Origin: Plectrocnemia conspersa | Lineage: Eukaryota > Arthropoda > Insecta > Trichoptera > Polycentropodidae | DNA length: 64,000 nucleotides | Reading direction: 5' to 3' | Assembly (NCBI GenBank): GCA_009617715.1 | Contig: VTFK01000284.1 | Location: forward strand, 1-64,000 | Part shown: positions 1 through 52,400 of the stretch, piece by piece | Layout of the letters: every line of letters begins with the position of its first letter | How positions within the stretch are numbered: the stretch's first letter is position 1 | Notes under the pieces: model-generated | What the model saw: the letters and a program-made list of their open reading frames with translations, nothing else | Database searches by the model: none | Told to the model about the DNA's origin: nothing | Position numbers and translations under genes: made by a program

Positions 1-450
1 TGATCCGATAGTTTTAAAAAAAAAAAAAAAATTTTTTGCAATTTAGCAACAGTTATATTAAGATTTACAGAATTTTGAATATCCCCGTTTTGTTTAAACT
101 TTTAAAAAATATTATAATTTTCAAAAAAAGCAAATAGTTTATTGAAATTGATATTTTTGCCCCCCAAAAGTTTTTTAAAATTTATTTAAAATACACACCC
201 CCTTTTGGAAAAAAATTATGAAAATTTTTAAAAATTTTTTGCTCTTGTTAAAAATATTTTAATTTAAATATGTTTTTTTAAAAAAATTGGGGGAAAAAAT
301 TTTTGTTTATTCACTTTTCTTTAAAAAACCACTTTTTGAAAATAAAAGTTTTTTTTGTAAAAAATAATTTCCAAAATTAAAAAATTAAACATTTCCCAAT
401 AAAGCCAGAAACTTGGGCCAATAGGTTTGGTTTCAAAAAAAAATAATTAT
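1..450. other. Homopolymer-rich, possibly low-quality sequence
   Basis: Runs of A, T, C and G of five to seventeen bases follow each other here far more often than elsewhere in the window. This pattern is common where a contig end or a polished long read is uncertain, though a degenerate low-complexity tract is also possible. Confidence 0.4.
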
Positions 451-1032
451 AAAAATACGACCAATTAAATCGAGTGGAGAACTTTTCAAAATTAAATATT
501 ACATTTGTCATTATGAAGAAAAATGAACTGAATGAGTGCAAATTTGTCACACGCGGTCTATGTTCACGTACACATGAATAAGAATTACTTTCGCACATCA
601 CTATGTTCACAATCACTGGGGGCGTTGGACAACGCGTCTTTAAAATTTTCCAAAAGGTTTAATTTCTTTTGTCCATTTTGCCGTGATTGAAAATAAATTT
701 TTTTAAATCAAAATCACAATCACAAAAGATCACAGAGAGAAGAGCTATTTTCGCGATACGTTTCGACCGATAGTTTAGGAGACTAAATATACTGCATTAC
801 TTCGATTATAAAATGCATTTTTTTTATCTGTGTGGAGTTCCCGAATTTGGGAATTCCACAAAAAAAAGTGTCATATACCCTAATAGATGAATTCTTAAAA
901 GGTATGCAATAAAGGTAAGCTGATAAGACGGGACAGGTAGTGGCGATTTACCCTTTTAGAATAACATTGATTGTAATTTATAGCAAATATTTAATATTAT
1001 ATTTGTAAGCAAGTTTTTCAATCACTTAATTA

Positions 1033-1250
1033 TGCGGCCCATAGATTTAGAAACACTGGGTAAATGACGTAATTACAATATATTTATGCAAAAAATCATA
1101 AGGAAGCTACAAATTAAATTTCAATAAAATATATTATTTGGTTTACAAGTTATAGGGAATTTACTAAAAAAGGTGATTTTTTGCTATTATTCCGCGAAAT
1201 CTCCCGGCCATCAAGGAAAGCTCGGCAAAAAACACCGGGCGTTAAGCTGG
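1033..1250 (+). repeat. Dispersed repeat, copy 1
   Basis: Shares long blocks with 1978-2210, including ttagaaacactgg, caagttatagggaatttac and a 3' end with cgttaagctg. Copies are diverged, so this is an old element. A weaker match to its 5' block is near 30820-30850. Confidence 0.75.
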
Positions 1251-1977
1251 TAAAAAATATAGTGCTTAGATGTGTTATAAGATTAAGAATAATAAATTAA
1301 CAATAACATTAGATAAAATCGTAAACTATTTTTTTTAATAATAATTTCTTAAATAAAATATTATCATAATATTTTTGTGAATTGCTAAACACCTTGTAGT
1401 GTATGCGAATATTGTGGGCTGATCTAACTTGTGTTTCATGTAAATAACCAATACAAATTTAAGTAGAAAATATCTTTCCTAAGATTAGAGCCAATCTATC
1501 TATCGCAAGTGCAGGTAGTAAAATTGTCAACAATGAATCCTTTAGAAATGGGTGTTTGCCTTCGCTCAAAGAAATTGCGGGGCATACAATATAATTAGAA
1601 AGAAACTGTTCTGAGAATTTATGTTTGGTTTTTTGTTTATATCACCTATATAATACCAAATTATTATTATGGAAAGAATGAAAATGATGAATATAAAATA
1701 TATTGAAAGCATACATGTTACTTTTAATTTATTTAAGTGCAATAAGCAAAATATTTTTAGTGAAGTGTACTGTAAATTCATTTCGTGAGTATGGGCATAC
1801 AAATGGTCAGACATGGTGGCCCAGAAATAACAAATCAAAATTTTTATTTTTAAATTTAAAAAGTGATAAAAAATCAGGTAATTAACACTAATCTATTGAA
1901 GAGTCTCACTTACTTTGTATTTGTAAGATGTTTGCCAATGATTTTAATTTGTTTTTGAAACTATTATTTCAAACAAA

Positions 1978-2210
1978 TCGGACCCACAGGTTTAGAAACA
2001 CTGGTTAAATGCCCTACTTGACAGGTATTTATGCGAAAAAATCATAAGAAAGCTACATAATAAATTTGAATACAATATCTTAATTAGTTTACAAGTTATA
2101 GGGAATTTACTGAAAAACATAATTGTTTGCCATTTTTCCGTAAGATCGCCCGGTCACCAAGCAAAGTTCGGCAAATAAATACCGGTCGTTAAGCTGTTAA
2201 TAAATAAACA
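1978..2210 (+). repeat. Dispersed repeat, copy 2
   Basis: Second copy of the element at 1033-1250 in the same orientation, about 945 bases downstream. Its 3' end is repeated in inverse orientation at 2336-2363. Confidence 0.75.
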
Positions 2211-2363
2211 ACAGAGCAAACGTTTTAAGATATCGTAACATACAAATTAATGATATATTATATTAAATACAATTTAAAATAAATCAAAGTAAAATTGAAT
2301 AAATACTTGTGTTTATATGTAAATATAATAATAATTTAACAGCTTAACGACCGGTATTTATTT
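2174..2363. repeat. Inverted repeat pair around the end of repeat copy 2
   Basis: The bases at about 2174-2201 (containing taccggtcgttaagctgtt) return as their reverse complement at 2336-2363, with a loop of about 135 AT-rich bases. This suggests a foldback element, or two end fragments of one family in opposite orientation. Confidence 0.75.
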
Positions 2364-2554
2364 CACAGTTTTTAACTAAAATCATCTTTTTGTATTCATG
2401 TTGCAATATAGTGAATGACAAAATATCACAACCAACACATTTTCACGACATTTGCAATTTTGCAAAAAAAAATATCACAAATATTGACGCGACTAAACAG
2501 ATATTTCAAATTTTTCACCCACGTAAATAAAACAGAGAGGTAAAAAATACCCAA

Positions 2555-2945
2555 AATGGTGACGGACAGCGTTTAATTTATGTAAAAACGACCGGATGGA
2601 GCACGCAAAATACGTACGAATATAAAATTATAAAAACGCCGACGAAGGTCGGTCGAACGCCCCTCACTCTCATCCCCACCCATTTTATGACCAAATATTT
2701 TTTTATTCGTCCTCGCACTTTCTACCCATTGAGTAGCGTAATTTAAATGGTACAAACAAGATGGCTCGAATAGTAGTAAATTGCAAAACTTTTTTACGAT
2801 TCGACCGCCGGAAAAGGTTAACTCGTATCAGTCAAACGAACCCGATGAATAATTTCAACGTTACGTTTTTCGTTTTATTTCGGTTCAATGGACAACGGCG
2901 AGTTAATTTCGCCCTTAGCACAAAGATGGAGGGTCTTTAATTTTG
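2555..2945. other. GC-richer, non-repeat island
   Basis: Similar in character to the other islands. Its - strand frame (2573-2755) looks like chance. Possibly conserved non-coding sequence near the 5' side of Shaw. Confidence 0.25.
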
Positions 2946-3823
2946 TATGCCCTTTCTGAGCGAATAGGGTAGGTGTTACTCTTTTTTATTTATTTTATCC
3001 CTTTTGAATCGGTAACGAACGATAATTTACTTATGCAAAGTTGCTTTAACAATTCCTGCACCTTTATTTATTATTCATAGGCTTGTTCATATTTCGAAGG
3101 TACACATTTATTATGTATTAATATTTTTAAATATCAATAATGGTATAACACTAAAATATCAAAATAATTAAATATTAAATTGGTCAGTGAGTATAACGTA
3201 ATTTCTTTTTAGTTAGAAGAAATATTTTTTCATTATTATATTTAAAAATTGTACAAACATGAATAGCAGTCAGTGTTAAAATCTTTAAAAGTCTCAATCC
3301 TACCAAAAACTTTTATTGTTTAGAAAGTATTTATGCCTAGCCTGTGAAAGAATGAAATATAAAGAAAATCCAAAATCGACAGCACTCATATACATACAAT
3401 TATAAATTTAAGTGATTCGTTACCATGTCTATGTCTTTATTAAAAATACAGCAAAAGATCCAATTTGAAACTTAGTACTTAGGACTTTTAAATATTCAAA
3501 GTTTTCAACTATTCGAGTATTGAATAAAAAATAGATAAAGTGTTCGAATATACTTTGTAAAAAATCTTCGGGTTGGTGTTCTTAAATATTATTTTTATAC
3601 TTTATTATTTTAGATCGCGTTGTAAAAAATATCTCATTGGGTAATATCTGACTTACATATGAACATATGCCAGGAATACGACTACATAAAAAAAACAATG
3701 TGCTATCTGCGTTTCTCTTTTATTTTTATTTTTTGTAGTGATTCTTAAAATTAGAGCAAGTAAAAACAGCAATATATTTATTATTATTTTTAATGTTAAA
3801 GTAAATATTTTACTTATTTATAT

Positions 3824-4327
3824 GTGGCACCGCAACCCACAGGCTTTCTAACAGTGTTTTTCAAGAATTTGAATATTATTTTCAGAGCTTCAAAGAAGCA
3901 CTGTTATGAAATAAATATAAAAAACAGCATAGAAAAAATACAAAACAATTTGAGGGCGTGGAAGTGGGTGAAAACAAGGAAAACTTCAAACTTTCGGCAC
4001 ACAAACAATTTATATCGGATTATGAGAAACTCGCACGTAGCGAATCAACTGAAAACACAAATAGTTTTGTTAGTAGCTAGCATTCACGTAGATCGTTGCA
4101 ATCGTATGTACCACAAACCTGTCTACGGTTTGTATGCAGTTGCATTCAAGCTCCTTCGTTATATGCAAATTTACTTAAAACACGTAACTGATGTTAACAT
4201 TCCCTTCGTTAGCTTGATATGTAAAGTAAAACACAGCTACAGTTATTACAGCTCGAATGCAGCTTTGTTAATTCCATTTCATTTGTGGGAAAAGTGTAAA
4301 ATTTTAACGTTTTTCTTCATTAAGTAA
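3824..4327 (+). other. 167-codon open frame of unclear status
   Basis: An ATG-initiated open frame of 504 bases, long for such AT-rich DNA. The protein is basic and rich in Lys, Tyr, His and Asn, with no recognised motif. Another frame over its middle also reads well (KLSAHKQFISDYEKLARSES). No flanking splice sites or homologue are evident. It may be a decayed transposon gene or chance. Confidence 0.2.
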
Positions 4328-4479
4328 TTGCAAATTTTTATTCTGTTAATAATTGCTAGTTATTTTACCTTTAATTAAAAACATACATATGTAGTTATTT
4401 ATAAAATATCCTATTTTTTTTGTATTCATGTATACATAAAATATATGTTTTTCTCTTCTCTCTTCATGCAGGAATTTAA

Positions 4480-4560
4480 GTAGATGTTGTTTATATAAAT
4501 TTTAAGAAGGTCTTTGACAAAGTTTGTAATAGATTATTATTAAAAAAAAATATGCGACCA
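4480..4560 (+). pseudogene. LINE reverse transcriptase fragment
   Basis: Twenty-seven codons read VDVVYINFKKVFDKVCNRLL, matching the DVIYLDFSKAFDKV block (RT motif A) of jockey/CR1-like LINEs. The catalytic-region Asp of the usual LDF is Asn here. No more of the element could be followed. Confidence 0.65.
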
Positions 4561-4660
4561 CAGTTGCTCAGATGATTTTAACTTGTTTATTGTAGATAGT
4601 TGTTAACCTATCGAGAGAATATTTCACCCCTTTGGGGATTCTTCTAATATGATATTTAAT

Positions 4661-4955
4661 TTTTTTTAAATATGTTATTTTAGTGAAATCATTTCGATAT
4701 ACATTTTCACTAGTAGATATATATATTTTTCCTGTAAAAATATAATTTAACTGGCAAAGGTGCTAGTAAAAATATATGATTTAAAGTTTTCCATACACAG
4801 TAATATATTTACATACTTATCATTATAAAAGGTTGTATATTTCAGTGAAATTATATTTTCACTAGTGAAGTCCAAATACATTTTCACCAGTAGATATATA
4901 TTTCTACTAGCGAAAATATATATTTAATTGATAGACACTAGTGAAACTATAATAT
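4661..4955. repeat. Dispersed repeat built on TTTTCACTAGTGAAA-like units, copy 1
   Basis: Matches 55651-55932 over its whole length. Inside it the motif attttcactagtgaa and its partial reverse complements recur several times, so each copy is a series of short palindromes. Confidence 0.75.
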
Positions 4956-5579
4956 CAACTAATAACAAAGTGAATTTTTTTCAAATTAGTATTTGCGAAT
5001 ATTTTCGATACCTTTTCTTAAATTCACTACAAATATTTGATACAAATCAATCCTTTATTTTTACTATGTATGACAAAAGAATTTTTTTAATAGTCGCCAA
5101 AGTCATATTTGTAAATATTTCATAAAAAATCTATTAAAATTGCTTCAATGTAATAGGAATGTATTTATAAGAACCATGCATTGCATCGTTTTATCTTCAT
5201 GTTTGACGAATCTACGATTTTTTACACAAATTTTTTGGGGACTTGGGGATATTAAAATAAAGAACAACAAAAAAAGCTAAAATACGCAAAACTGACTTAG
5301 AAATAAATAAATCTCTGTTTCTTTCTTAATTTAATAATAAATAAAAAAAACTACAAATTAATTTTGCTAATTTTTTAATGTGTGAATCTGTAAATATTAT
5401 TTAAAATAATGTGGTATACCTTACCTTGATCATTGTTATACCATGGATAGTTGGATAAAAATAGTTTATTTCAACATAATCATTACTAACTTCATTGTAT
5501 TTAATTAGCATGAAAACAATTTTTTTGTGTTTTTAAGACTGAAAAATTTGGTAACAGTTTATTTTATAAACATTTATAA

Positions 5580-6540
5580 TTTGCCACATATATTGAGAAG
5601 TGTAGATGCCGCTTTCTTGACCTTTAAGTCAGAGGTTTATTTGTAAAGAAAAAGTTTGTTGTTATTTATTTTATATATGGCGCTACCATTTATAAGTTTA
5701 GCGTCTGTAGGCTGCAGACGTTTCCAAAGTGTGTTGACTCTGGATTCTAGACGTCGAACTATACCACCAGATGCGAAGAGAGAAGCGGCGGCATCTGCGA
5801 TTTTGCTTGTCTAAAGTTGATTCAGCTTCCTCTTGGTTCTATTCTATTAAGAGCTCTTAAATATATTATGCCTCAAACTCCGATGTTACTGTACACGTAT
5901 GAATGCCTGTAAAAGTATCTCAGATAAAATGTTGGAGGAAAGTCCTTAAGTGCAGCTTCTGAGAAGAAGTGATGAAGACGAATTGCTTCTTGTTTTCCTG
6001 CGTTCCAGCATTTATATTCAAGGACCCTTCCATTTTAGATATTGTTGTCCGCCCCATTTTGGCAGGACAACAAATAACAAAGAGGCGGAAAGTTTTTTTT
6101 TTCAATAAATTTTCATTGGTCGATAAAAAAAATTAAAATGGCTTTTTTCAGGATAATATTTTTTGTTATATAGCGTGTACTTTGTGAGTTAAGCTGTTAA
6201 AAAATGGCCCAGATAGTGTTTTATTTTAATGAAGCAATTTATTTTTGGTTGTTATGACTTACAGCATAAGGCAATCTCTTCAATTGTTAATAGAAAAGTA
6301 GTTTAGCTATTAATTCTGATACCACTATAAGGCGGTGGAGTTGAAATGACAGGTCTTGGACGTTGGAATTGTTACTGGCGTGTCGAGTTGTATTATTGTC
6401 GGCTGTGTTTTCGTGGAGCAGCTAGAGGCAACCGTCGTTTTTCTGTCCTGGCTCAACTTTGCTGCTGTGGCTCCGTGGCATCTATCATGGTGCGTATCTA
6501 ATCTCGTCTCTACTGCATCTCATTTTTTGTGACTAAGTGT
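5580..6540 (+). repeat. Composite dispersed repeat
   Basis: Blocks at 5580-5610 and 6331-6420 match a single contiguous block at 43427-43560 (agaagtgta, ggtggag, gagttgtatt, gtcggctgtg). Between them, 5765-5940 matches 10690-10870 (gaagagagaagcggcggc and caaactc). This looks like one element carrying an insertion of a second family. Confidence 0.6.
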
Positions 6541-8467
6541 CACATCTTTTTTAATTCAGATTTAAAGTATTATCTAGCTAGCATCCTTTCCAAGCAAAGA
6601 GTAGTATTTCAGCGGTATTTATGTATGATTAACGTCTCGGTACTGATGTGATATATATGGTTCGAGTAATATTTCCAATTAATAACGCGAAATTGTGGTC
6701 ACAAGATCTATCATTATTTTGAAATACTGTTTGTAGCCTGTCTTTAAATGCTTTTGATTTATCTTTTTGTTCGTTTGAAATAGTCGTTTAAATTATAAAA
6801 AAATGTGCAAGTGCTTGATCATTAGATTTTATACACTTTTTAAATTAAAATTGATCAATGCTATAAAAACATTTTTTAAGGGAGCAGTGAAAGGTCTTCT
6901 CTACATAGCTCTTCGTCATGAACTGTTTATTTTTGTGCTTTAAATTACAATTTAATACATTTTAATCACTCAGTATTATTTTAATATTTGTCCAGAACTT
7001 CTATCTAAAATTTGTAGCGATGTTTGAAGATTGAAGGTGCATCACTTAAGTCTCTGATAAGGCAACGTGTTTACCCGACAAGCTCGTGTGAAGTAGTCCC
7101 CTCGGGGGCACTATTAAGTTGCATTTCGAGTGGAAACCTCTTGTCGTCACTTTGATGTCCTCATCAGTAACCAAGTTGCGGTGTAGGCTCACGTACCGAC
7201 ATCCAAGCTGTGGGGTTTGTCTTGCATAATAATAACACGATGGCGGTAACTGGTAATTCCACCCCGTGCCAAAAAACAGTTAATGACTATTAGCACCTTC
7301 TTGCTTTGATATAGTATTATTATCATGTTTCATTTACCGTTGTAAAAATACAGACCCTAGTCCAATGCGTTACCATAAAACCACTATTATTTTATTCGAA
7401 ATAAATTTTAAAATAGCTTACATAATATATTATTAGTAATAGCTTATTTATAACTAATTAGATATAAAAATCCTTAGAAAGCTTAGATAAAAGCATTTAC
7501 GGTAAAATTGCCTCGTTCACGATATAATAGTAACGGACTAATAGCTAGCTCGGTAAGCCTATTGAGAAAAGTCAATCGATGAATGTGTATATGGCAAGTC
7601 TTTTCTATTAATTATTAAAAACAAAAATAAATCTTTTAAGAAGGTTAGAGGCTTAGTCAATTACGCATTTTTTTACTATTAAGATATTGCTGAATTAGTT
7701 TAAAACTATTAAATTTTATTATTAATTATGATATATTTTACAAAATTGTGTTTTAAATAAAATTAAATTATTTTCAATTAGAAAAATATTTGCAATTTTT
7801 ACAAAACTATATAATATAATGTAATTTAACACATTTTAAAAAAATACATATTGAGTATAAAAATAATATAAATCAATCAAACCTTTGTATCATATTTTCC
7901 AACGAAATATGACAAAATTCGTGAAAATGTTGAGAGAAATTCAGATGACATATTATATATACATAATTAAGTATGCGACACCTTTACACGTCCACTTTTT
8001 TTTAATGTATGACATCGTTTTAAAGTGTTACATTTTAATGAGATTTTTTACAAACTGTAATATATATTTAAATGTGACCTTAATGAATCAGCTATGTTGT
8101 TTAATGTTTTTAATCTCTGTCTACGTAATACTCATACATTATGTAGATTATTTGCAATAAACGCTTATATAAAAAAATGTACAATATATGTATATAAAAC
8201 GTTTAGCAAGTAACGAAAGAGAATAGAAGCTACTTTTACCACAACATAGAGCAAACGAGTGGATCTTTAGTTTTTCCGCAAGGATTGTCTCACATTAGCT
8301 ATCTTGGTACTTTCTTCGACCCTCATGCATATTCAATTCGCTCCATACCTTCTTACATTTTCACTGTGAAAATATTTTTAATGCAATTAGTGCGATGAGC
8401 TTTGTTAATGTACGAAATGGGTAAGGTTTTCTTGAATTTGTAATTTAAAAAAATATGTTTTTTACAG

Positions 8468-47582
<39,115 letters not shown>

Positions 47583-47780
47583 AACTCGATCACCGTTCTT
47601 TTCTATTATCATATTATATTATACATAATAGTTATGGGGACAAATCTTAAAATAAATATGAACATATTAAAAACAATATTTTATATAAGTAGTGCGCTGG
47701 TGGAGGAGTTGTCGGAATCGAACGATGAACCAAAAAAAACTCATAACTATTCATGATATATCATAAAATAAATAAATGGT
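47583..47780 (+). other. Proximal Shaw 3' UTR with AATAAA signals
   Basis: After the stop codon the sequence becomes AT-rich. The first AATAAA hexamer is at 47651-47656 and others follow near 47765-47775. Any of these could serve as a poly(A) signal, but neural channel genes often use much more distal sites and the true 3' end cannot be read from sequence alone. Confidence 0.4.
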
Positions 47781-48604
47781 GCATCTTTTTAAAATATATT
47801 TTTACTGATGGATAAGTTCTTACTTTGCCTGATCTAAAGTATAATTATATCGATAATGTTTTAAAAATAAATAAATATTTATACGAGACGTAATAATATT
47901 AATAATATACTATTAAAATTTTCCAAAAATAAAAGCACACGATTTAATAAATTAATAAAAAAATGATATTGTTATATATTTAAATGAAGCGTGACGTTGA
48001 TATATATTTTAGTGACTATTTATTTGTACATATTTACAAAGTTCTAGTATTTTTTTCATGTAGAACTTTGTAGGTTGTTATGGTAATTGATTTTATTTAT
48101 ATTTTTAACGTTATACACAAAACAAGATTTTTCACCAAAATAGTTTTAATAACATCAGTGTGACAATATTAAAGATATTGTATATTTACATTTATCCAAA
48201 AAATATGAATTTTTGGTTTCTAATTAAAAAAATATAATTTTTCATATTATATTTATTTATAAGCTACCAATAACCATTGATTAAAAATGTACTAGAAATG
48301 TTTTTATTTTTTTAAATATATTGGCGATATTTGTAAATTCATATTTACAGAAAGGACAAATTACTGTTAATCTAAGAATGTATCATTCAAAACGAAAATA
48401 TTTAGTTTTCCGCCTATAGATTTCATCATTACAAGTCGCACAGCTAAAATTAAAGTTAACAAATTTACACTTAAGACCATTGATATTTAACTGTTATTTT
48501 ATAATTCTAACAAATATTTTCAATCAAGTTAATCGAAAAAAAATTGTTAATCAATAGCAAAAATATTGATTAAAATATTATATTTTTAATATCAGTGTTG
48601 CTTA

Positions 48605-49480
48605 GAGCAGGGTTCGACAAACATTTTCGCTGTTGGGCTCTGAAAATATATCTGCCATATTTTTTGTGGAAATAAAAATTCTACTTATTTTTAAAAATAA
48701 AACACTATGTAAAACCCAAAGCAGTTGACTGATTTTTAAACTCAATCAACGCCAGTTGTCGTTAAAATATATCTGCAGCAAAGGCTAATTTCTAGTCATA
48801 TATTTTTTTTTTTTTTCGTTTTTTTCGTTAAAAAAAACAATCGCAATAAAACTTTAGCGTGACTAAGCCATCGAACTGCTGTTTAATATGGCAAATCAGG
48901 ATATTCAACTTTTATTTATAATAAAAAACCATGAAAGCGAGAAAAATTCATCGGTAACACAACTAGTTCATGTTAAATTGAGATATTTTCTGCAAAGTAA
49001 CTGATCGTAAATAAAACAACTTTTTTTACAGACACTTAAAATCATATGCCTTGCTATTTAATTGGCTATTGATGTTACTCACAATGTGCTCAACATTTCT
49101 ATAAATTGTTTACGATGAAAGGCTGATAGATTGAAATATATCTAAATTCCATTGACACTTTTCTTTGGCTGCAACAATCACATATAGCTTAATTAATTTA
49201 TCATATTAGTGAATAAATGAGCATTGTGATGAAATATTCAATAAAACTTTTCTGGGAATTGCGGATATTCTGTCGAGTGAATTGTTATCTAATTCGATAA
49301 CTAAATAATTCACGCTGCTTTTTTTAGAAGCACGGCATTCAAAGCAGGTAATAAAATGAACAAGTCACGCCAGAATGCGTGTAACGTCACTCCAGAATGC
49401 AAAGCAATAGGAACACCACATATGGTCAAATCTTGCAACTTCTCAACTCGACGGTATGCAGTTCTGTTAAAGTGCATACT
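48605..49480 (+). repeat. Dispersed repeat, copy 2, with hAT-like 5' end
   Basis: The part 49047-49475 matches 21349-21890. About 440 bases before it, cagggttcgacaaacatttt and then cgctgttgggctctg resemble a hAT terminal repeat, so the pair may be a non-autonomous hAT family. Confidence 0.6.
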
Positions 49481-52400
49481 TTGATTTTATTTTTATTTTT
49501 GCAATATACAAACAAATAAAAGACAATTGAAAATTAAATTAAATTCTCTAAATAAATAATAATAAACTCTTATTTTTTTCAAAATAAAGTTAAGCAAAGT
49601 TATTTATCTTTCAAAGAAATAGGTTTTATTAAACTTTGTCGAATGTTTTTTTTTTTAAATCTGTATAGATTGGTTTGACAAGGGATTTTGTTACTGTTTT
49701 CTTGAAAACATGTTAGTGACCGTAGAACGACACGGACGAACCCGTGTTGTTGGTCTACTAGCGCTTGCCAACCGTAATTGTAGATATATCTGTGAAGAAG
49801 TATAACAAACTATTAGGCAAGTGCTGAATTAACTAGGTAATAAGCATCACTGATACTAAAAATACATTTTAAAATTTTATTATATAATTTTTATAAAGAT
49901 TTAAATCTTAAACATAGTTTGAAAAATATGGGAACAGAATGTTTTAATTTTCTCAATTTGCATTTATATTTTTTAAAAATGATAATTGCTTATTTCTTAT
50001 ATTTGCTTATTAAGATCAATGGTACTAGCAATTTATTTTAATTTATATTTTTAAAATGCGTATAAAGATAATACTGAAATATTTCATTGTAAAATTATGA
50101 TCTACATAGTAAAAAAGACAAACCAGTCACTAAAAAAAATTACAGCGATAAAAAATAATTATCAGTATTCTGGTTTACAATATTCTTTTAAAACTGATCA
50201 TTAAAGGTGTTATAGTACATTTTTATATTGTGTAGATAAGGAAAAGACATATCTTTTGTTAAGTGTTACTTATGTATACTAAAAGTATCTATTTGTGGTA
50301 CGACCACTCAAATGTAGCTTCAAACGAAAAATTGCTATTTGCCTATTTGTTAAAATCAATTACCTATTAATAATGCGCCATCAATACATAGTCACTATAA
50401 TATTTATAAATAAATGTAATAAAAAAATTAAATTAAATTGTGTAAAAGCCACTCAACGCGCGTCTGTAATTTAGTCGTATATGCGAAAATCAAGTGATCG
50501 ACATGACTAAATTACACGTTCACGTGAAAATCATGAAAGTGTTGTATTTGTTTTAATTATGATTTTTACGCACGGTATACAATTTTATATATTATTATAT
50601 TGTACAATTGATTGTGGGTAAAACAGATCGCTGCTTAGAGAAAATTAAAATTGTAACGCGTGTTAACAGATGTCTATACTGTTGCTGTTATGATAATATT
50701 ATAAAATATCTTTTTTAATTTATTACATACAAAAATATATATGCACTGTTGTAAATAATACATTTTAAGTGTTATTTGAGCATGACATATTTACAAATAA
50801 TATTTTCACAGTTTTTATTAATTGATAAAAAGGGTAAGGTATAAGAAACTGCAATGGATTAGTGAGAGTCACAAAGATTTTGGACCAAGATTTAAAAAAT
50901 ACCTTTGTGATAATATTTATTAATTGTGTATGTACTATAAATGTTGTATATTATCAAAAAAATGTTTAAACGCCGAGATGTTAATGAATCGAATGAATCG
51001 AGTTTAAGTTTAACTTTGAAAATATTGATCTCGGTTTTAATTATTTTATATTATAATATTTAAACACGTACATACATACTTTGAGTTATTTTTATATAGT
51101 TTTGCTCACGTGTTAAAAAGTAAATAATATAATAATATTTAATATGATAGTATATTCGAGGGTAATTTATTTTTATAATTTTAAAATTAATTAGTAATTT
51201 AGAGTATATGAATATAATTACGTTATAAAAGAAATGTATCAAATAATAAAATATACAAGACATGAAATGCACCATTGCATATATGCATATGCCTGTATAG
51301 ATAATATATAATACTTAATTTTATGAATTTTGTAAGAAAAAAAATACATATATCAACGTAAGTGTAAAAATTAAAAAATAAACAAAACAATTTTATTTAC
51401 GACATGAAAAAATTTAAATCATGGTTATTAACGTGTATGGGTATTTTAATACTGTTAATAGTGAAACTGTTAGTAGTCCATTAAACATTAAAATTTATAA
51501 AACATGTACTTTAAAAAAAAAACAATGTTATTTATCAGCTGAAAAAAAAATTAAAAAAATATCACACGAAATTTATATTTTTTTGTAATTTTCATCTTTC
51601 ATAGCACGTGTCGTTGTTTTATATTATATAAAAAGCCTTATATCTTTGTATGTAAAACTTTTTCATGAAACACCAAATGATCTATTCACTCATAAGATTT
51701 TTAAAAAGCAGATCTTAGTTTCGACTTTATAATAATTTGAATAGTCCATAGATATATTCGCTGCTACGCTGTTGTCCTACAATTAACGGCTTGATGCGAA
51801 ATAATATATCATATTTATAAAAAAATATATATAGATGCATAAATATTTATCTTCCTCATAAACATACAAATATCAAGTTGTTCGAAAAGTCCAAACGTAA
51901 AAGTAATTAACGAAGGACTAAAATTATAAAAATAAAACAAACTAACACTGATATTCCGTAAAATCAAAATAATATTTTCTTTCAATATTAGTTAACTATT
52001 ATTCGTAAAGACTCATCGAACAACCTCATATATAGGGAAACAGGTTTTTAATAATGAAATTACAGTAGCCCTATATAATGATATATTGTATATCGACACA
52101 TGTGACATTTACGATACTATTCTGGTTTTTTTGAAATAAATTATTGGAAAATATCTGATATGATTTTATTTATTTATTAACCCTGTTTTAAACAAAGGTA
52201 AAATAAATAATATATTTAATTTATACATAATTTACGACAAATAAAAAACTAGCCACACAATAAATATTGTTCAATAATATTTGTTTGTTGAATTAGTATT
52301 TTAAATAACCATTTATCCATCATATGGATCTTCAGATCAAAACAGCTCAAAAAAATATATATAAATTAAATATTGTAGCGTACAACATGAAGCGTGTATT

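Larger units (their letters stand above)
1..8467. other. Upstream intron or 5' flank of Shaw
   Basis: AT-rich. No exon encoding the T1 N-terminus (VVLNVGG-like) was found on either strand, so this is probably intron. It holds poor-looking homopolymer sequence (1-450), a repeat pair (1033-1250, 1978-2210), a GC-richer island (2555-2945), an open frame of unclear status (3824-4327), a LINE relic (4480-4560), a dispersed repeat (4661-4955) and another at 5580-6540. A GC-richer stretch at 7080-7290 is unidentified. Nothing else was seen. Confidence 0.6.
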
